Assembly: GCA_001600415.1 (NCBI GenBank)
Contig: BCJX01000012.1
Span: 133,516 to 197,515 of the forward strand
Direction of reading: 5' to 3'
Source: Pascua guehoae
Lineage: Eukaryota; Basidiomycota; Tremellomycetes; Trichosporonales; Trichosporonaceae
Length of the DNA stretch: 64,000 nucleotides
Positions 24,443 through 34,040 of the stretch are shown piece after piece. How positions within the stretch are numbered: position 1 is the first letter of the stretch; each line of letters begins with the position of its first letter. Below the pieces are notes generated by a model. It was not told the origin of the DNA. It saw only the letters and a program-made list of their open reading frames with translations, and did not search any database. A program made the translations under genes and the position numbers.

Positions 24443-26239
24443 ATGCCGCGTGCTGTAAGAGGGCGCATCCTCTCTTCTCCCGAGCGGCTTCGCACCCCTG
24501 CGATGGCAATTGCGAAACTCACTACTGTGTGGGGGACCGCCACGAGCAGCTCGTCCCTCACCACCATCGCACCGACGGCCCCGTTTCCATCGCGCACAGT
24601 GGACTGCAAGCAAATGTGGTCGAACGGTCTTTGCCGAAAGTGCACGATCGACCGTTGGTCTGGACGTCAGTTTCAAACCGACAGGTGGGTACTGGCGATC
24701 CAGAGCATCCACCGCCGCGACCGAGCTCGCGGCCCCGAGGCCAACACGATCACTCTCGAGGAGGTTAGTGCACACGTGGAACGAAGACTGATACCATAGG
24801 TCAAGCAACTGGCCCTGGCGAACGAGTTCACCGGCATCATTAGCAAAGAACCCAGGGAGGGATCGCGGTCGGAGTTCACGCAGGCCCTGCTCGACGACAT
24901 CGCAGCAGAGCAGTCAGGCTTGAACAAGACCTTCCTCGATACGCAGGTGGTTGATGCGGACCGCCAACGATTCGAGAACATCCGCCAACTCACACACGCC
25001 ATGGGTGTCTCTCCGGATCCGCGGCCCACGTCCACCAGGCCGAGCACGAGACGGCTGCGTTTGTGCCGCTCATTGACTCGACCAGCGGTATCAATGCCGC
25101 CTACTTCCAGCGTGAAGCTCTTGAATAGAACGGGGTGCTGTAAGCAGTAGAGTAGCCTTGTTGCTACGATCCGCTGAGGCTTTCTTTGGCCTGTCTGCTT
25201 CCGCGCCCGCCAACACGTGGCAACCGACAGGATCCAATCTCGCCCCGCCATCGATTCGTACCGCCCTCGAGGCGTACCCACGTGTCACCAACGAGGACGA
25301 CAAAGTCACAGAGATCGAGGCGTACTCGTCTGCTTTCTTGGCCATTGTTGCGCAGTACGAGTGAGTGCAGTTATGCAGTACACTGTAACTGACCGATAGG
25401 ACTGCGCACCCAGACCTCTTCGACCCAGAAGAGGGCTTCCCCCGCGACGCCTCTGGCTTCCCGGTTGCGTTCTGGCCGGATGCGAACGAGCGCGACCTGT
25501 GGCGACTGTGCCTCCGCGTGCTTAAGCGCGCAGAGGAGGAGTGCGATGAAGAGTTCGAGCCCGACTCCGCCGTAGGGGTCCTTTTCCTGTTCCTCGTACA
25601 TTGGTCCATGTACAGGGACCAGGATATCCTGACTGGACTGCCTCTTGACTTTTCGATGCGACCCCACTCCCCCCGCAAGCCCACGCTTGTCGCACATCGG
25701 GCCCATCATGTCCCGTTCAACCTTGGCTTTGACCGCCCATTCCCGACGGACCTGAGCCACTTTGACGAGGCTCGAGTCAACGCGCGAGTTGAGTTGTGGC
25801 CCATGAACGGCACCATCAAGGCGTGGCGTGTCCCGGTCATTGAGGCCATGTTTGACTCTGCACGTGAGTGTTCATCGCAGACCATCAGCTGACATGCAAG
25901 GCCCAATGGCGCAGCGAGTCATCAATCGCATGGCCCACCAAGGCATTATCCAGCCTTTCCAACTTGCACCATTCCAGCTGTCTGCGTCGGCTGCCAAGGA
26001 ATACCGGCTGAATGGCCTGACTGAACACGAGATTGGCAAGCTGTACGACGTCCACTTGGATGGGTGGCTCACCGTCAAGGACCCATTCAAGCAGCATCGG
26101 ACTACCACTCGAGGTAAGTGGTGTTTGCAGCCGAAAGTCGCTCATGCTAACGCTTCTAGCCGTACCAGAAGGCCGGGCACAGGAGTTGTTGGATTTTCAA
26201 CCACCAGGCCCGTACCGTTCCGTTCCGCCTAGGCTTTGA
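24443..26239 (+). CDS. Orphan multi-exon protein of unknown function
   Basis: Seven exons join in phase: 24443-24763, 24800-25006, 25039-25111, 25156-25360, 25400-25863, 25901-26113, 26160-26239; 520 residues. The family is not recognised. The first exon carries a Cys cluster (DCKQMWSNGLCRKCTIDRW). Exons 2-4 look helical and charged (VKQLALANEFTGIISKE, RQRFENIRQLTHAMG, AEHETAAFVPLIDSTSGI). Exon 5 holds WRLCLRVLKRAEEE, then VPFNLGFDRPFP and RVNARVELWPMNGTIKAWRV. Exon 6 reads MAQRVINRMAHQGIIQPFQL and LTEHEIGKLYDVHLDGWLT. No signal peptide, membrane segment or known catalytic motif is seen. Splices three (GTCTCT, 32 nt) and four are weakest; if wrong, this is two genes. A duplicated, damaged piece of exon 5 follows the stop. 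Confidence 0.5.
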
Positions 26240-26400
26240 CGGGCGATTCCCTATGCGTCAGCATGGCCGGTCGAAGGTGAATGCGAGGGTGGAGAAATGG
26301 CTGATGAACAAGACGGTAAATGCCTGGCGCCATACCTTCCTACGCGCCATGTTTGAAACCTGTCGCGAATGTGTGTTGCAGACCATCCGCTGACAGTCGG
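26200..26400 (+). pseudogene. Decayed partial duplication of the orphan gene's exon 5
   Basis: In a different frame from the end of the orphan gene, this stretch encodes VPFRLGFDGRFPM, KVNARVEKWLMNKTVNAWR and AMFETCRECVLQTI before a stop at about 26394. It parallels VPFNLGFDRPFP, RVNARVELWPMNGTIKAWR and AMFDSA of exon 5 (25709-25863). The similarity continues into intron 5: GTGAGTGTTCATCGCAGACC there is GCGAATGTGTGTTGCAGACC here, so the splice donor has been lost. Confidence 0.6.
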
Positions 26401-26422
26401 GAAATAGTGGTTCAATGCGTGG

Positions 26423-26672
26423 TACTGTAAAACCGCCGCAAGCAGGACTGCTGTCACACGTCACAAGGCAAAAATCCAGTCCTGTCACAGTGTCACAAGA
26501 CACCCAATCCTGTTGTTTGGGCTGTAATTACGATCCTAACCTGCTCAATCTGCTCTGATTTTGGCCAAATCCCACCCCTGTCCGGTCCTGTCACAGGTCA
26601 CAGACACAGAATCCTGTACCCCACTCAGTGGGGTTTACAGATAAAATTCCTGGTTATGGCGGTTTTATAATA
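26423..26672 (-). mobile_element. MITE-like dispersed repeat, copy 2
   Basis: A 250-bp non-coding element with imperfect 15-bp terminal inverted repeats (TACTGTAAAACCGCC at 26423-26437 against GGCGGTTTTATAATA at 26658-26672; 13 of 15 match). Its reverse complement is similar to 1905-2128 along the whole length. It sits directly behind the decayed duplicate of the orphan gene. A TA target duplication is possible but not certain. Confidence 0.7.
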
Positions 26673-27649
26673 GATTGAGCCGTCGTTCAAGGCACCATGG
26701 AGCGTGTCGTGCCCCTCTGAGCTCAAGCCAAACGTCGCCGCAGAGTGAGGGCTCAGCGGCCTCGAGGTGAGATCAGACCTCGAGATGAGATCAGGCCTAC
26801 CTCGGGCTTGCTGTAATTTTTATCGTACAGCAAAAGGGCTTCGATGCTGTTGAGCGGCCGGGGTTGTATTCCAACAGGGCTTCACATCACCATCTCTGCT
26901 CGTATATCGGTTTAGTATGCTCGCTTGTCACTGTGTGAGCGCGGGAGAGCGGAGTTCGACACTCCGACAGAGAGGCAAGTGGTGGTTAACAGCCCTCGCT
27001 GTAGCATCCTTTTTCGGTTCGGCATAGCATGAGCAGGGAAGGGGGAGGCCGTCATTTCATCTTGTGTCTTTGGTTCTTCCTCTGTGGTGTACAGCTGTGC
27101 CTTAGCTTCTAGCCCATCGGGGGCCAAGGTCAACGGGTGGAGCCGCTTGACCCAAGGGGAGATGCCGCAGCGTTGTTAGGTGCTCGATCGACTTCTGCAG
27201 GACAGCAACGAACATTGTCCCACGGCGCATATAGATGTCACGGCGATAGAGTCAGTTTTGGGTGCAAGAAAGTGAACGGTGGGTGAGTTTTACTTAGTTT
27301 GCCTGTTACGGTAAGGAATGAAGGCACCAAAAGTGTGGAGGGCCATTGGCATCACCGAGGCTTCTGTCAGAGCGACCGAAGGCTCAAGACCCGCGATCGG
27401 GTCAGACGGGCATCGGTGTGCGGGCCCCGAAAGGGTGTCGTTGCGTCCGTAGCCAGCTCATCAGCCCTTGCACCTTCGTGTTTAGATCGGCAAGCGGAGC
27501 GTTTTCTATGACAGTTATCAGTGCCGGGAGGGTAGGGTCCCAAACTCCCCATCCAACCCCGCCCCTCGCCCCCCACACGCACACCCCTCGGCGCGTCTCA
27601 CCACGTCCTCACTCCGACACCACCTCGGACACTGGCCCCGTATCCCACA
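26673..27649. other. Accessory intergenic DNA
   Basis: Roughly 1 kb without a supported gene. A short local repeat of CCTCGAGRTGAGATCAG occurs at 26762-26795. The remaining open frames are short and unspliced. Confidence 0.45.
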
Positions 27650-27770
27650 GGTCGCGTGGCCAAATGGTACGGCGTCTGACTACGACTTGACACACACAAG
27701 AGGCGTTCCACAATCCCTCTTGCCGGCTCATAGTTATCAGGAGATCGCGGGTTCAATCCCCGTCGTGACC
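27650..27770 (+). tRNA. tRNA-Arg (ACG) with a 50-nt intron
   Basis: Acceptor stem GGTCGCG (27650-27656) pairs with CGTGACC (27764-27770) with one G-T. The D arm is GCC...GGC, the anticodon stem TCTGA/TCAGG, and the anticodon ACG is at 27682-27684. The intron follows position 37 (27686-27735), as is standard for eukaryotic tRNAs. The T arm is GCGGG TTCAATC CCCGT. A T5 run directly after (27771-27775) is a pol III terminator. A34 is expected to be edited to inosine, decoding CGU, CGC and CGA. Confidence 0.95.
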
Positions 27771-28819
27771 TTTTTGGCGTCTGTGGAGCCAGCTCGAGTC
27801 TTCGGGGGCACACTGTGCGGAGTCGAGGATGGGGTTGCGGTGTTGAAAACGGGTTTCGAGTGTCGGTGAGTGAAAGTGCCACCTTTGCGCTCAACCTCGT
27901 AGCTATCATCTGGTTTGTCACAGACGTCGGAGGGTCGTGGGCAGATCTTTGAGAACTCTCGTTGAGAACAACTAGCTTTGCCGACATGGACCCCATGGAC
28001 CCCATGGGCGAGGAGCGGGGAAGGAAAAAAAAGGCTCACCCTGCCTGCACGCAATGTCTCCACTAAGGTAGCTGCTACATGTCGACCGCCACTAGAGGTG
28101 TCGTATACCACCTCTCGTTGCCAAAACATGTTTTGCATCTAAACGTCTCCTCAGACAACAGCGGGCGCCCTTCTAGTAAACCAACACTGGGCAGTATGGG
28201 AAGTCAGTAACGAGCCAAGACTTGGGGGACAGCGTGCGGAGTTCAGAATGTAGCCTTAAATGAGTGGGATTCAGCGTCTTGCCCAGAAAAAGGAATACAT
28301 TGTTAACTACCCTGTGAAGATTTCAAGTACCCAAAGGAGCAGTTGAAGGCCCAATGGAGCCGTATGATAGAGGTCGGCGCCGGGGGAGGGGACTGGCGGG
28401 CGGGTGGCACCTGTGTTTTTACAAGTTGGATTCTGCCTACAGTATGGCTTCCCCAATAGATGAGTTAGAGACAACAACCCCCAAGGGGCTTTGTCATGAA
28501 GCCAGTACTAGTCACAAAGCATTCAGACATGCATCATGACCGACTTTAGAAGACTGGAGAGGCTCAACACTCACACCAAAGGCAATGCCAACGCAAAGAT
28601 GAAAGCAGGCGGTGGTAGCTCTGTGCCGTTCTGCCACATTCCGTTGACGGTCGCCACCGTGCCTGATGCGGTGTGTGGCTGGCAGTTGGACGGCCTTTGG
28701 CCTTTTGTTGTTGCGTCATTTCAACCATCCGTGCCCAACATTGATTTTTGGACCATCGCCCAACCACACTCACCCCTCCCATCTCTCCGCACCCCCGCAA
28801 CACCTTCAACACATTCACC
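27771..28819. other. Intergenic between tRNA-Arg and UCH37
   Basis: No gene supported. A run of A's at 28025-28031 and ordinary sequence lead into a CT-rich promoter just before the UCH37 start codon. Confidence 0.45.
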
Positions 28820-31039
28820 ATGGACGAGTCGGGCTGGTGCCTGACCGAGTCGGACCCACAGGTCTTCAGCGAGCTCCTGCGCGAGCTCGGCGTCAAGGGC
28901 CTGCAGGTGGTGAGTATCGACGCGCCGACGCTGACGCGTCCGCGTCGGCGTCAGCATCGGCCCGTCAACTGCGCGGCCAGAGTGTGTATGAGTCGACTAA
29001 TGCCCAGGACGACCTGTACTCGCTCGACGCGGACACGCTCGCGACGCTGAAACCCATCCACGCGCTCATCTTCCTCTTCAAGTATGTCGGGCGCGGGGAC
29101 GTGGATGCCGCGGGCATCGAGGTAGACCCGCTCGAGGCCGGGGTGTGGTTTTCCAACCAGGTGAGTTGTGCCGCGCGCGGGTGAGCTGGGGCAGCAGCAA
29201 GGGCAGAGTGGCTACAAGGTCGAGTCTGGCGTTATCTGGCTGGTACCAGGGAGTGGGGCGAGCGGAGACGGAGGTGGTAGTTAGATGGTGGCACATCGCG
29301 TCGACGGCACCATCTATACTGGGTTGGGGGATGGTGCAGGTGCGCCGAGCAGTCGTTCATCTCTGCCGGCACTCGCAATGGGCCTGTCACACTCGCAATG
29401 GGCCTGTCAGCTGGTACCAGGGAGTGGAGGCGAGTAGCGGCGGCGACGCGCTGGGTGTTGAAGCATGCGGGTCCGCACTTTCATCCTTGCTGGGTCGGGG
29501 TGTGGTGCAGGCCCGCACCGGGTACTCGTTCATTTCTTCCGACACTCGTAATGGCCCTGTCACACTGGCAATCCTGTCAATGTGGCGGAGGAACGAAGAC
29601 ACAGCTGCCCGACAGCAGTTGAAACCAGCGTCGCGGCTGAAATGAAAGAGTGCTTTGGCGCACCTTCACTGCCCTCCAAACCACCACTGCCGGAAGTGCA
29701 CGCGTTCGTGACGTGTGGCCCAGCCTCAGCAGAGACAGCGGAGTTGAGGACGTACAAATGTCTGAACGCGGGACAGCCAAGCTCCCCAGCACGCTCGACG
29801 TCGTGCACCTTGGCCATTCTCTGCACCGGCCTCACCACTCAACCATATCACAGCTTCCGATCCCCACATGCTGACTCTCCTCCCAGGTCATCAACAACTC
29901 GTGCGGCACCATTGCCGCGCTCAACGCGGTCATGAACATTCCCACCCAGACGTCGCCGCACGCGGGCGAGAGCATTGCGATCGGGCCCGAGCTCGAGAAC
30001 TTGCGCGACTTTGGCGCCGGCATGGGCAGCATGGAGTGCGTCTGGGTCCGCCTTGGAAGCGTTACGTCTGCTGACAAGTGTTCTCTGCAATCGCTACCTG
30101 GCACGCTCTTCTTGACGCGACTACCCTTACAACAGCCTCGGCCACGTCGTCGCGTCGTCTGACCGTATCCGCGAAGTGCACAACTCCTTCTCCAAGACGT
30201 CGCCCTTTTCGCTCGACCCGTCGCTCATCCCCGAGCGCGAAAAGGAGGACGCGTACCACTTTGTCACCTACCTCCCCATCAACGGTGTGCTGTACGAGCT
30301 CGACGGGCTGCGGTCCACGCCGATTATGCACGCGGCTGTCGACGAGGACTGGCTCGATGCGGCACGGGACACGATCGAGGAGAGGATTGCGACGTATCCT
30401 CCTGGGTCGGTGAGTCGTGGGCGTGCCGGTGGCACAGAGCGGTTGGGAAGCCAAGTGTGCCCTTGATTGTTGGGACGGTGGATGAGTGCAAGGGAGTTCA
30501 GCGAGTGTAGCAGGTCTGGAAAGATCTACCGGTGAACACGAGCCATGCTGGACGCGACTCGTACACTCATGGCACGTCAACTCTTGATCCTGTCCTGTAC
30601 CCCATCCCATTGCAAGCTCGCATTCGCCCAACCCGGCCCCACAGCCCAGCGCTAACCCCAGGTCATGTTCAACCTCCTCGCCGTCCGTTCAGCCGCGATC
30701 CCCCGCCTCGAGCGGCAGATTGCCGACCCGGCGACGCCCACCGCCCAGCGTCTGGCGCTGCAGGACCAGCTCGACCACGAGCGCAAAAAGTTGCAACAGG
30801 GCAAGTTTGAGAATGCCCTCCGGCGGCACAACATGCTCCCTCTCGTGCTGGGATTGTTTGAGGCGCTCAACGGGAGCAGCATCAAGGGTGAGTGGGTGTG
30901 GACGGGAGGTGGAGACGGCAGGCAGCAAGCAATCTTGCCCCATGGACGGCACTGACGCGCAGCTGGTGTCCTTGACGAGGCGAGTAAGAAGACGCAGGAG
31001 AGGCGCGAGAAGGAGAAGGGCAAGAAGGGCAGCGAGTAG
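28820..31039 (+). CDS. UCH37: Ubiquitin C-terminal hydrolase UCH37/UCHL5 (peptidase C12)
   Basis: Six exons: 28820-28909, 29008-29160, 29887-30035, 30136-30409, 30662-30887, 30963-31039; 322 residues (human UCHL5 is 329). A cysteine protease removing ubiquitin; in animals it works at the proteasome through Rpn13 and in INO80. Seen: WCLTESDPQVFSELLRELGV at the N-terminus, the oxyanion Gln (~80) and nucleophile Cys (~87) in NQVINNSCGT, the catalytic His (~172) in DAYHFVTYLPINGVLYELDG with the Asp at ~187, and EVHNSF. The C-terminal helical extension (RHNMLPLVLGLFEAL, then a Lys/Glu-rich tail) matches the ULD region that binds Rpn13. Intron 2 is 726 nt, by far the longest in the gene, and contains a tandem duplication. 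Confidence 0.94.
29238..29580. repeat. Two-copy tandem duplication inside UCH37 intron 2
   Basis: Two diverged copies of a ~170-bp unit. Each begins CTGGTACCAGGGAGTGG, has a GGTGTGGTGCAGG-like block and CGTTCAT, and ends near CACTCG(C/T)AATGG..CCTGTCACAC. The first copy has in addition a 21-bp doubling of CACTCGCAATGGGCCTGTCA. Confidence 0.75.
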
Positions 31040-31229
31040 ACTAGTATAGACTGCAGCGCTGCATGCATACTGTCTCGTTCTGGGACTCGCATTGTGGTGC
31101 CGCAAGGGCAACGGCGATTTGCACTTTGGTTGCCGTCTCACGAGCCGCCTCCAGTGAGGGTGTTTCTCAATGAGCGAGCGTTCCATGCGCCAGTGGATAT
31201 GAGCATCCCGACTGACCCGTCGCTCGTAT

Positions 31230-31900
31230 CTCTACAGTGTCTGCATGGTGGGAGACTCTCAACCGCACACAAACTTGCTTGCGATTAACGGCAAAGGCAG
31301 AACTCGGGTCATGGGACGCCCCCAGTCTTGTTGTGCACACACTCACACCCCGACCGCTCTGGAACTAGTGCATGTGCAACTCAGTGGCGTAGCTCCAGCT
31401 CGTCCTTTTCGCGAGACCGCCCGGTCTTCTCGGTCTCCAAGTATCTCTTCCAGGTTCTTACTCGTGCACACAGCGATCACAACCTTCTTGCCTCGGTGCC
31501 GTGGTGGTCAGCTCCTCACCTCATAGTCCTGCCCCTCTCGTCCTCTCCCCACCATTCAATGGTGTAGCTCATCCTCTTTGTGAGGCCCCAGCTCGGCCTC
31601 TTCTCTTTGAGGTCACATGCCCCTGCATGATCAGAGACTCTCGACCGCGGACAAGCTTGTATGCCATTAATGGCATAGCCTCAACTCGCCAAACTCGAAC
31701 GGCGTCCCAGTTTGCCGACACTCATAGTCGAGCAGCTCTGTAACGCGTACTGTGCCCAGTGGGAGCTTCAACTGGCCCTCTTTGCGAGACCTCCCTATCT
31801 ACTTGGCTTGAGAACATGTCGCCGAGGTTTTTTGCTCGCGCATACAGCGATCACAACGGCTGAACCGTTGGGACGACGACGACCGCCACGGCCCGAGCCA
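31230..31900. repeat. Degenerate long repeats, ~380 bp apart
   Basis: Blocks recur twice: GAGACTCTCAACCGCACACAAACTTG (31250) with GAGACTCTCGACCGCGGACAAGCTTG (31632), and CGAGACC..CTC..CAAGTATCTC...TGCACACAGCGATCACAAC (31410-31480) with GCGAGACCTCCC...CGCATACAGCGATCACAAC (31783-31857). The block adjoins the cleaner 132-bp array to its right and shares the phrase CATCCTCTTTGTGA. Confidence 0.6.
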
Positions 31901-31904
31901 CGCT

Positions 31905-32620
31905 TCAACTTGTATGGATCGTTCTGAGCCACTGTTACGAGATTCAATGTGGCTTCAACGCATCCTCTTTGTGACACCTGGGTTCGGCCTCCGAGTATCT
32001 CCTCGAGGTTCAGACAGTCACAGCCTGAGCCATGCTTCAACTTGTATGGATCGTTCTGAGCCACTGTTACGAGATTCAATGTGGCTTCAACGCATCCTCT
32101 TTGTGACACCTGGGTTCGGCCTCCGAGTATCTCCTCGAGGTTCAGACAGTCACAGCCTGAGCCATGCTTCAACTTGTATGGATCGTACTGAGCCACTGTT
32201 ACGACATTCAGTGGTGTACCTTCAACGCATCGCGACACCTCGGTTCGGCCTCCGAGCATCTCTTCGAGGTTCAAACAGTCGCAGCCTGAACCACAATTCC
32301 ACTTGTTTAGATCGTGCCGAGCCGCTGTTAAGACATTCAGAGGTGGGTGTAGCTTCAACCCATCCTCTTGCAAGACGTAGTTGCGCGTCAGAGTTTCCCC
32401 TCAAGGTTCAAACAGTCACAGCCTGAACCACACTTCAACTTGTATAGATCGTGCCGAGCCGCTGTTACATTCAGAGGTCGGTGTAGCTTCAGCTCATCCT
32501 CTTTGCGAGACGTAGTTCGGCCTCAAGATTCAAGCAGTCGCAGCCCGAACCACACTTCAACTTGTCTGAATCCGGAAGGTGCTGAGCCACTGTTACGGCT
32601 ACCATCAAAGCGACTCTCAT
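31905..32620. repeat. Tandem array of a 132-bp unit
   Basis: About five to six copies starting near 31914, 32046, 32178, 32308, 32444 and 32558. The first two are almost identical over 132 bp; later copies diverge and lose length. Each unit contains ATGGATCGTTCTGAGCC, CACTGTTACGAGATTCA, CATCCTCTTTGTGACACC and CAGTCACAGCCTGAGCC. Because 132 is a multiple of three, both strands stay open (plus 31914-32426, minus 32373-31795). Confidence 0.85.
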
Positions 32621-32908
32621 CTCGGATGGGGATCCAGTGATGCCGCTTCGGCTCGTCGACCTTGCCCGGTCTCCGTGTCTTTCAGCCTCAAAACATATAG
32701 TTGAGGTCGTTGACCAGACATCAATCCCAATGAGAACCAAGCCCCCACAGCATCTCACACCAGACCTCGCAGCTCTACTCGACTCGTCGCCAATCGCCCC
32801 TCAACCGTGACCCAAAGGCAACCACACACAGCCCAAACACAACCCCAACCGCCTCCATATTCCATTCATGCATCTCCCCAATTACCTCACGCCAAGCACA
32901 CGACGCGC

Positions 32909-33647
32909 TTAGTGGTGCTCGGGCTTGGGCAGGTCCTTCTCGAGGAAGGCAAGGTACTCCTCGGCGCTGCCGCCCTCGTCCTCGGCGGCGGCCGCCTTGG
33001 CCTTGGGCGCAGCCTGGCCAATGACGGGCTCGGTCGCGTCAAACTTGGACAGCTCGGCGGCGAGGTCGGTCGGGAGCGCGGGCGGCGTGGGGGCCGAGGG
33101 CGCCGAGAAGGTGCGGACAGCGCCAGTGTGCGCGTCGGCGGCCTGGGGGGTTAGCCAAGCCGAAGGGCGGAGCCCGGAGGCGGAGGCAGGGGAAAGCAGA
33201 GCGGTGTTGGGGGTGTTGGAGGTTGTGGTAGCAGGAAAAAAGCACATAGAAGGGCGGGCAAGGCATGGGGAATAGATCTCGTATCCGTTGACAGAAGAAG
33301 ATGCGGGGCGTTCAGTTCGCAGACCCGATGGAGGGCTCACATCAAGAACCGCATCCACGGAGCACCAGACATGAAAGCACACCATACACAACTGCTCCCA
33401 TCGCCATCAACGCCACCACCCACCACCCACACCATCACTTTCCTGCGCGTCCACTCTCCAACCGGACCCAATGCCCACACCATTCCTCCCGGCATAAACT
33501 CACCTTGGCAGCGGGCTTGTAGGCCTTGAGCTGCTGGACGTAGAGGTCCTTGACGAGGTCTGCCGTCAGCCACTACCACTTGTCGTCGGCGCCACACTAC
33601 TACTCACCGCCACGGGTGGCCGACGCCGAGAAGGAGCGGACGAACAT
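32909..33647 (-). CDS. ATP14: Mitochondrial ATP synthase subunit h (Atp14-like)
   Basis: Exons 33647-33608, 33559-33504 and 33142-32909 give 109 residues. Subunit h is a small peripheral-stalk component of fungal F1Fo-ATP synthase. Seen: an import-type start (FVRSFSASATR), the family core DLVKDLYVQQLKAYKPAAK, then AVRTFSAPSAPTPPALPTDL and an acidic C-terminus ending EYLAFLEKDLPKPEHH. Introns are 48 and 361 nt. The start is unsettled: an upstream exon beginning ATGTCCCTCCTCCGG at about 34040 (SLLRITVRLPG) could join in phase at a CTGACATCCAG acceptor near 33661 and would give a longer presequence of the kind seen in relatives. Confidence 0.8.
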
Positions 33648-34040
33648 GGGCGCGCGCTGGGCCTGGATGTCAGTGTCAGAGGTTGAGATGGGCTGGAGAC
33701 GGGGCGGGCTACGGGCGACTGGCGACTGGCGACGGGCGCGGGGTGGAGGGGGCGAGGGGGAGCATGGGGGGTATGGGGAACATGGCATGACTAGCATGCA
33801 CGACGGCGCTCGGCATCGGCGGTGTCGGGGCAGCGGCGGTCGGACGTTGGGTGAGACGCAGGTCGGACGCCGGTTGGCTACCGCTATGCTGGGCCACGAC
33901 TCAAACCCCCACCCCCCCCCCGCCAAAGCCCGCCTGCGATGCCCATTTTTCCGGCGCCGAGTCGCTCGCGCTCGTGCGTATACGCCGCGCCGTCGCCGGG
34001 GAGGGGGCCGGGGAGACGCACAGTGATCCGGAGGAGGGAC

